DNA of 19,341 bases from an uncultured Collinsella sp. (GTDB lineage: Bacteria; Actinomycetota; Coriobacteriia; Coriobacteriales; Coriobacteriaceae). The translations under genes and the position numbers were made by a program. Shown here piece by piece: positions 14,572 to 19,341 of the stretch. Position 1 is the stretch's first letter, and each line of letters opens with the position of its first letter. The notes under the pieces were generated by a model. It was not told the origin of the DNA. It was given only the letters and a program-made list of their open reading frames with translations, and did not search any database. Location of the stretch: the NCBI GenBank assembly GCA_900554495.1, contig USHR01000012.1:1-19341 (forward strand), in the 5' to 3' direction.

Positions 14572-14600
14572 ATTATCCGCTGTCGCACGCTAAAGTGCAA
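14572..14600 (-). promoter_or_regulatory. Promoter candidate for aroF
   Basis: On the minus strand TTGCAC (14595-14600) and GATAAT (14572-14577) are 17 nt apart. The predicted leader is about 48 nt. Repeat unit 4 (14619-14651) lies just upstream of the -35. Confidence 0.6.
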
Positions 14601-14618
14601 GCCCTTGTCACCCCGAAA

Positions 14619-14651
14619 CCTACCAAAAAGAGACAGGTTTATTTTGGCAGG
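14619..14651. repeat. 33-bp palindromic unit (unit 4)
   Basis: A single copy of the 33-bp unit, in the orientation of unit 1, with ends CCTACCAAA and TTTGGCAGG and the core AGACAGGTTTATT. It lies about 100 nt upstream of the aroF start and just beyond its promoter. Between it and the MITE at 14737 (14652-14736) I see no gene or clear structure. Confidence 0.85.
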
Positions 14652-14736
14652 TTTTATCTGGGTAAACGTCGGCGGATGTCGGGAGGGAGTGGCACCGCGC
14701 GCGACCCTAAGGCTGTTGTCGGTTCCCCAGGAAACA

Positions 14737-14974
14737 CCCTGTGGGCAAAAAATGCCAAATATGAGTACGGTTGCTAACCTAGTAACATATCAGTCTAGCA
14801 AGATAATAGACAAAGTGAAAAATATGTTCATTAACGTTGGCACACAGAAGCCCGCTAACGGGCGTTTTGATTAATTTGAAGGCGTATAGAGGCCGCAAGG
14901 AGGTCGTTTGAGGCGGTTTTGGCTGTTACCAAAAAGGTAACAGTACTCATATTTGCCATTTTTTGCCCACAGGG
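14737..14974. mobile_element. MITE-like element with 32-bp terminal inverted repeats
   Basis: The left end (14737-14768, starting CCCTGTGGGCAAAAAATG) is complementary to the right end (14943-14974) over 32 bp with a single mismatch. The 238-bp element is AT-rich against its surroundings and carries no meaningful open frame. Subterminal hairpins sit next to each end: GGTT-GCT-AACC (14769-14779) and TGTTACC-AAAAA-GGTAACA (14924-14942). An internal terminator-like hairpin is at 14850-14868. No clear target-site duplication is visible. It probably moves, or moved, through a transposase encoded elsewhere. Confidence 0.75.
14850..14868 (+). terminator. Terminator-like hairpin inside the MITE
   Basis: GCCCG (14850-14854) pairs with CGGGC (14859-14863) around CTAA and is followed by GTTTT. 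It could end a short RNA made from the left half of the element, or simply insulate neighbouring genes. Confidence 0.5.
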
Positions 14975-15026
14975 CTTCGAAGGGGCTGTCAATCAGGTCC
15001 CAGGGGAGGCGGCTCAAGGGCCGTAG

Positions 15027-15067
15027 AACAAAAACGGGGGGGCAGGTTGTCCTGCGCCCCCCCCGTT
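15027..15067 (-). terminator. Rho-independent terminator after the ABC exporter pair
   Basis: On the minus strand AACGGGGGGG and the following CAGG pair with CCTG and CCCCCCCGTT around a short ACAA loop, and the stem runs into TTTTTGTTC. It lies 31 nt beyond the stop of the downstream ABC gene. The 14975-15026 stretch after it holds nothing recognisable. Confidence 0.85.
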
Positions 15068-15098
15068 CTCGGGCGTTATTCGTTCCCTGCGGCAGAAT

Positions 15099-16955
15099 TT
15101 ACGCCGCCTCGTCGAACTGCGAGTTGTACAGGTCGGCGTAGAAGCCGCCTTGGGCGAGCAGCTCGTCGTGCGTGCCCTTCTCGACGATGTCACCGTCGCG
15201 AATTACCAAGATCACGTCGGCGTTGCGGATCGTGGACAGGCGGTGCGCGATGACAAAGCTCGTGCGGCCCTGCATCAGCGCATCCATGGCGCGCTGAATA
15301 AGCTCCTCGGTGCGGGTGTCGACGTTGGAAGTCGCCTCGTCCAAAATCAGCGCCGGACGGTCGGCCAAAATGGCACGGGCGATGGTCACGAGCTGGCGTT
15401 GACCCTGCGACAGGTTAGTGCCCTCTTCGTTGATCATAAAGTCGTAGCCGCCGGCGAGCGTATGGATAAAGTGGTCGCAGCGTGCGGCGCGTGCGGCGGC
15501 CTCGACCTCGGCGTCGGTCGCATCGGGGCGTCCGTAGCGGATGTTTTCGCGGATGGTGCCGTTAAACAGCCAGGTGTCCTGCAACACCATGGCAAACTCG
15601 CCGCGCAGCGCCGCGCGGTCCCAGTCGCGCACGTCGACGCCTTCGACGCGCAGCGAACCGCCGTCCACGTCGTAAAAGCGCTGCAGCAGCTTAATGAGCG
15701 TGGTCTTGCCGGCGCCGGTGGGGCCGACGATGGCGATGGTCTGGCCGGGCTGCGCCTCGCAGCTAAAGTCGTGGATGATGGTCTTGTCGGGCGTGTAGCC
15801 AAACTTGACATGGTCAAACTCCACGTGGCCAGGGCGCTTTTCGGGAATCTGCGCGTCGGCCTTCTGCTCCTCCTCGGGCGCGGCCAGGAACTCAAAGACG
15901 CGCTCGGTAGCGGCAGCCATCGACTGCATCGTGTTGCTCACGTTGCCCAGCTGCTGCACGGGTTGCGTAAAGTTTCGAACGTACTGGATAAAGCTCTGGA
16001 TGTCGCCGGGCGTGGCATTGCCGGTCAGCGCGAGCTGCGCGCCCACCACGACGACGCCCACGTAGCCCATGTTGCCCACCAAGCTCATAAGCGGCATCAT
16101 CAGGCCCGACAGGAACTGCGAGCGCCAGCCACTAATAAAGAGGCGGTCGTTTTGACGGTCGAACTCTTCAATCGAGGCCTCGGCGCGGTCGAACACCTGA
16201 ATGACGTTCTGGCCGGCAAAGTCCTCCTCGATAATGCCGTTGACGGCGCCCAGAACCTGCTGTTGCTCGCGGAAGTACGGCTGCGAGAAGTGAATCATCA
16301 CGGTCAAGATAATCGCGGCGGCCGGCAGCGTGAGCACGGTGACGCCGGTAAGCGGCAGGCTGATCGAAAGCATCATGACGAGCACGCCGATAATCTGCGT
16401 CACCGACGTGATGAGCTGCGTCACGCTCTGGTTGAGCGACTGACCCAGCGTATCGACGTCGTTGGTGATGCGGCTGAGTACGTCTCCCTTGCTGTGGCCG
16501 TTGAAGTAACTCATCGGCACGACGGCAACCTTGGCGGCGATTTCCTTGCGCATGCGGTAGCAGATCTTTTGCGTGACGCCGGTCATGAGCCAGCCCTGGA
16601 CCAGGCTGCAGACAGAGCTCGCCAGATACAGGCAGAGCAAAAAGCCGAGCGTCTTGGCGATCCAGTCAAAGTCAACGTCGCCGGTGCCGTTGACCTTGGC
16701 GACCAGGCCTTCGAACAGCTTGGTCGTAACCTGGCCGAGCACCTTGGGTCCCACAATGTTAAAGATGACCGAGCACACGGCAAAGGCGACGGCGGCAAAC
16801 ACGGCAATCTTGTGTTGGCCGATATAGCCGAGCAGCTGCCTCATGGTGCTCTTAAAGTCCTTGGCCTTTTCGCCGCGACGCATGCCGCCCATGCGGCCCA
16901 TGGGACCGCGCTGGCGGGTGGGCTTGGGAATCTGAGTCTTGGTCTCGTCTGCCAT
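15099..16955 (-). CDS. ABC exporter subunit, catalytic-site half of a heterodimer
   Basis: A 618-residue half-transporter with a fused membrane and ATPase domain. A basic, Met/Gly/Arg-rich cytoplasmic tail (about 1-35) precedes six membrane helices (about 45-330). The nucleotide-binding domain has Walker A GPTGAGKTT (411-419), signature LSQGQ (515-519), Walker B LILDE with catalytic Glu540, and switch His571. The Walker B and switch residues are canonical, unlike in its partner. Its ATG overlaps the partner's stop codon by one base (TAATG), with GAAGGAGG in front, so the pair is translationally coupled. By family knowledge such pairs (BmrCD, LmrCD, TM287/288 type) export drugs, peptides or lipids; the substrate here is unknown. 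Confidence 0.93.
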   Translation of the reverse strand: MADETKTQIPKPTRQRGPMGRMGGMRRGEKAKDFKSTMRQLLGYIGQHKIAVFAAVAFAVCSVIFNIVGPKVLGQVTTKLFEGLVAKVNGTGDVDFDWIAKTLGFLLCLYLASSVCSLVQGWLMTGVTQKICYRMRKEIAAKVAVVPMSYFNGHSKGDVLSRITNDVDTLGQSLNQSVTQLITSVTQIIGVLVMMLSISLPLTGVTVLTLPAAAIILTVMIHFSQPYFREQQQVLGAVNGIIEEDFAGQNVIQVFDRAEASIEEFDRQNDRLFISGWRSQFLSGLMMPLMSLVGNMGYVGVVVVGAQLALTGNATPGDIQSFIQYVRNFTQPVQQLGNVSNTMQSMAAATERVFEFLAAPEEEQKADAQIPEKRPGHVEFDHVKFGYTPDKTIIHDFSCEAQPGQTIAIVGPTGAGKTTLIKLLQRFYDVDGGSLRVEGVDVRDWDRAALRGEFAMVLQDTWLFNGTIRENIRYGRPDATDAEVEAAARAARCDHFIHTLAGGYDFMINEEGTNLSQGQRQLVTIARAILADRPALILDEATSNVDTRTEELIQRAMDALMQGRTSFVIAHRLSTIRNADVILVIRDGDIVEKGTHDELLAQGGFYADLYNSQFDEAA

Positions 16956-19324
16956 TAGCGCTCGCCTCCTTCCATGACGGCTGCAATTTCTTCTTGGGTA
17001 AGCCCCAGCTCCTCGGCGGAAAGCTGCGACTGTGCGATCTCCAGATACGCCGGGCAGCTGCGCAGCAGCTCCTCGTGCGTGCCGGTGCCCACTACGTGGC
17101 CGTCGTCGAGCACGATGATCTGGTCGGCGTGCATGATGGTCGCGATGCGCTGGGCTACGACCACGAGCGCGGCGTCGGTAACGTTTTTGGCCAGCTCCTC
17201 GCGTAGGCGCGCGTCGGTCTTGTAGTCGAGGGCACTAAACGAGTCATCGAACACCACGATCTCGGGCTTTTTGGCCAACGCGCGGGCGATGGCCAGACGC
17301 TGGCGCTGACCACCCGAAACATTGGAGCCGCCCTGGCTGATAGGGGAGTCGTACCCGTCCTCGCGCTCGGCGATAAAGTCCTCCGCCTGGGCGACGCGTG
17401 CTGCCTGGCGCATATCCTCGTCACTCACCATGTCGCCCGCAAACTTGAGGTTGCTCTCAACGGTACCCGAGAACAGACGACCCTGCTGCGGAATATAACC
17501 GATGCGGCGGCGCAGCTCGGAAAGGGTCATGTCGCGCACGTCGATACCGTCGAGCGAAATGCTGCCGCCCGTGACGTCGTACAGGCGCGGAATCAGCTGC
17601 ACGAGCGTGGACTTGCCCGAGCCCGTGGAGCCAATAATGCCGAGCATCTGACCGGCATGCGTGGTGAAGTTCACGCCGCTGATGACGTCGGCGCGGGCAT
17701 CGGGATACTGGAAGCTCACGTCGCGGAAGGTGAGCTCGCCGCGCGGCGCGCTGGCAGCAGGCAGTTTGGGCGAGACAGGGTCGTTGATACTCGTAGGGCA
17801 GGTGACGACCTCTTCCACGCGCTCGGCTGCGACCTCGGCGCGGGGCAGGATGACCGAAACCATGGTGAGGATCATAAACGCCATGACGATCTGCATGGTG
17901 TAGGAGATAAACGCCATCATGTTGCCGACCTGCATCACGCCGTCGGACACGCCCTGGGCGCCAAACCAGACGATAAGCACGGTGATGCAGTTCATGACGA
18001 GCATCATGAGCGGCATCATAAAGCTCATGGCGCGGTTGGTGTAGAGCTGCGTGGTCATTAGGTCGAGCGAAGCCTTGTCAAAACGCTCGAGCTCATGTTC
18101 CTCGCGGTTGAACGAGCGGATGGGCATAAGGCCGTCGAGCAGCTCGCGGGCGGTAAGGTTCACGCGGTCCACAAAGCTCTGCATCTTTTTGAACTTGGGC
18201 ATGGTGAGGCCCATGAGCACGCCGACAACGGCCGAAACCGCGATGATGGCCACAGCGATGGTCCACTCCAGGCCGGTGTGGTTGGCCAGGACGCGCATGA
18301 CGGCGACGATGCCCATGACGGGGGCCATCAGGCACATGCGGATAAACAGGGTTGCGGCCATCTGGATCTGCTGAATGTCGTTGGTGCAGCGGGTGATGAG
18401 CGAGGCCTGGCTAAACTTGCCCACCTCGGCCGGCGAGAAGTGCATAACCTTGTTGAAGGTCTCGCGGCGCAGGTCGCGGGCGATGGAGCAGGCGGTGCGC
18501 GATGCCACGGCACCGGTCAGGATGGTGGCGACGAGCGACACCAGGCACAGCCCAAACATCGTGGTCGCCATGCGGCTCAGGTAGGCGTTCTGCACGTCGG
18601 CTGGGTCGATGCCCTGTGCCTTGTACTCGTCCTGTACATAGCTCACGGCGCGCTGAGTGACGATGGAGCCCGACATGGAGCCCATTTTGTCCGCCATCTG
18701 GTTGGCGCCCTCGACGAGCTTGCCCTGATCGATAAGACCGCCCTCAACGCCTAGGCGCAGGCTCTTCATGGTGATCTTACCGCCGTCGGCGTCGATCTGC
18801 TTTTGCATGCTCTGCGCGGCTGCGGTCTTCTGCTGCATCTCGGCGAGCTGCTCGGGCGTCATCGCTGCCATCTGCTCGGGGGTGGGCATGGCCTGAGCGG
18901 CGCCGCCATCGCTTGCCTCGGTGGATGCGCCGGTCATGTCGCCCATGGAGTCGGCGTCAATGCCCTGGTTGAGCGAAAGGACGACGGTCTCGGGCAGGCT
19001 CATGATGTCGGCAATCTTGCCGCCGTCGGCGCGCTCCTCCTCGGTGCCCTTGTACGTTCGAATGCCGTTATTGTCCGCCTTGCTGAACACGGTCTCCACA
19101 GTTTTGGCGTCCTTGGCGCTCATAAAGAGTTCGAGGTCGTCGAGCGATTCGGCGCGAATGGTGTCGGGCACGGGCGAGGCGATACCGCCTTGCTGCACGC
19201 CCACGTCGACAATATCGCTCATGTAGGTAGGCAGTGCCAGATCGGCGTTGCAACTGATTACGATAAGTACGATAGCTGCGAACAGCGCCAGGATATGCTT
19301 TTTAAAGAGCTTGAGAATCCTCAC
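16955..19324 (-). CDS. ABC exporter subunit, degenerate-site half with large extracytoplasmic insert
   Basis: This 789-residue half-transporter is about 200 residues longer than usual. The extra length lies between helix 1 (about 10-30) and helix 2 (about 252-275): a hydrophilic, Met/Gln/Ala-rich segment, predicted to be outside, with TPEQMAAM followed by TPEQLAEM as a short repeat. The ATPase domain has Walker A GSTGSGKST (565-573), signature VSGGQ (669-673), and Walker B VVFDD, where the catalytic Glu position is Asp694. The switch histidine is replaced by Gln725 (VVVAQRIATI). These are the marks of the non-hydrolysing site of heterodimeric exporters. The start is a GTG at 19324, with AGGAGA 8 nt ahead; an ATG at 19331 is out of frame. 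An upstream gene may overlap this start. Confidence 0.92.
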   Translation of the reverse strand: MRILKLFKKHILALFAAIVLIVISCNADLALPTYMSDIVDVGVQQGGIASPVPDTIRAESLDDLELFMSAKDAKTVETVFSKADNNGIRTYKGTEEERADGGKIADIMSLPETVVLSLNQGIDADSMGDMTGASTEASDGGAAQAMPTPEQMAAMTPEQLAEMQQKTAAAQSMQKQIDADGGKITMKSLRLGVEGGLIDQGKLVEGANQMADKMGSMSGSIVTQRAVSYVQDEYKAQGIDPADVQNAYLSRMATTMFGLCLVSLVATILTGAVASRTACSIARDLRRETFNKVMHFSPAEVGKFSQASLITRCTNDIQQIQMAATLFIRMCLMAPVMGIVAVMRVLANHTGLEWTIAVAIIAVSAVVGVLMGLTMPKFKKMQSFVDRVNLTARELLDGLMPIRSFNREEHELERFDKASLDLMTTQLYTNRAMSFMMPLMMLVMNCITVLIVWFGAQGVSDGVMQVGNMMAFISYTMQIVMAFMILTMVSVILPRAEVAAERVEEVVTCPTSINDPVSPKLPAASAPRGELTFRDVSFQYPDARADVISGVNFTTHAGQMLGIIGSTGSGKSTLVQLIPRLYDVTGGSISLDGIDVRDMTLSELRRRIGYIPQQGRLFSGTVESNLKFAGDMVSDEDMRQAARVAQAEDFIAEREDGYDSPISQGGSNVSGGQRQRLAIARALAKKPEIVVFDDSFSALDYKTDARLREELAKNVTDAALVVVAQRIATIMHADQIIVLDDGHVVGTGTHEELLRSCPAYLEIAQSQLSAEELGLTQEEIAAVMEGGER

Positions 19325-19341
19325 TCGGCATCTCTCCTTTC

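Noticed and set aside
15150..16958. Long open frame on the plus strand opposite the ABC gene (about 600 codons)
   Set aside because: It is the antisense shadow of a clearly conserved ABC exporter in high-GC DNA, with no ribosome-binding site and a low-complexity His/Ala/Gly/Asp-rich translation.

Overview
The window looks like chromosomal DNA from a gut-type Coriobacteriia, most likely Collinsella or a close relative. This is an inference from high GC, dense short intergenic palindromic repeats, and the mix of Ni-hydrogenase maturation, beta-glucoside PTS and heterodimeric ABC exporter genes. No rRNA, tRNA, CRISPR array or transposase gene was found.

Layout. 1-453 holds a thioredoxin (trxA). 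685-6623 is a nickel and [NiFe]-hydrogenase maturation block on the plus strand: a small His-rich helical protein, a NikR-type regulator with a His/Cys-rich N-terminal extension, then hypF, hypC, hypD and hypE. 6728-7396 is a HAD phosphatase. 7685-10615 is a minus-strand run of a lipoprotein, a stand-alone glucose-type PTS IIA and a GH1 6-phospho-beta-glucosidase. A divergent RpiR-family regulator follows (10818-11672). 11959-13131 is a lower-GC Fic-family gene with an operator-like array in front and a copy of the same 64-bp palindrome on each side. 13486-14517 is a class I DAHP synthase (minus). 15099-19324 is a minus-strand pair of overlapping ABC exporter genes, probably a heterodimer. The window ends at the ribosome-binding site of its first gene.

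How the genes work together. NikR and its small partner probably sense or hold nickel next to the genes that build the Fe(CN)2CO part of the [NiFe] site. HypF and HypE make the cyanide ligand, and HypC and HypD assemble it. hypA, hypB and the hydrogenase subunits are not here. RpiR probably controls bglA, with the IIA protein supplying phosphoryl transfer for beta-glucoside uptake. The EIIBC permease is not in the window.

The most unusual content is between genes. Two copies of a ~166-bp element (7516-7681 and 13321-13485) each sit in a convergent gap and begin 0-3 nt after the stop codon of a minus-strand gene. Their flanks are conserved, while several long stems differ in sequence yet keep base pairing, which suggests selection on RNA structure. 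Three other palindromic families (33-bp, 29-bp and 64-bp units) and a 238-bp MITE-like element with 32-bp terminal inverted repeats fill most of the remaining gaps.
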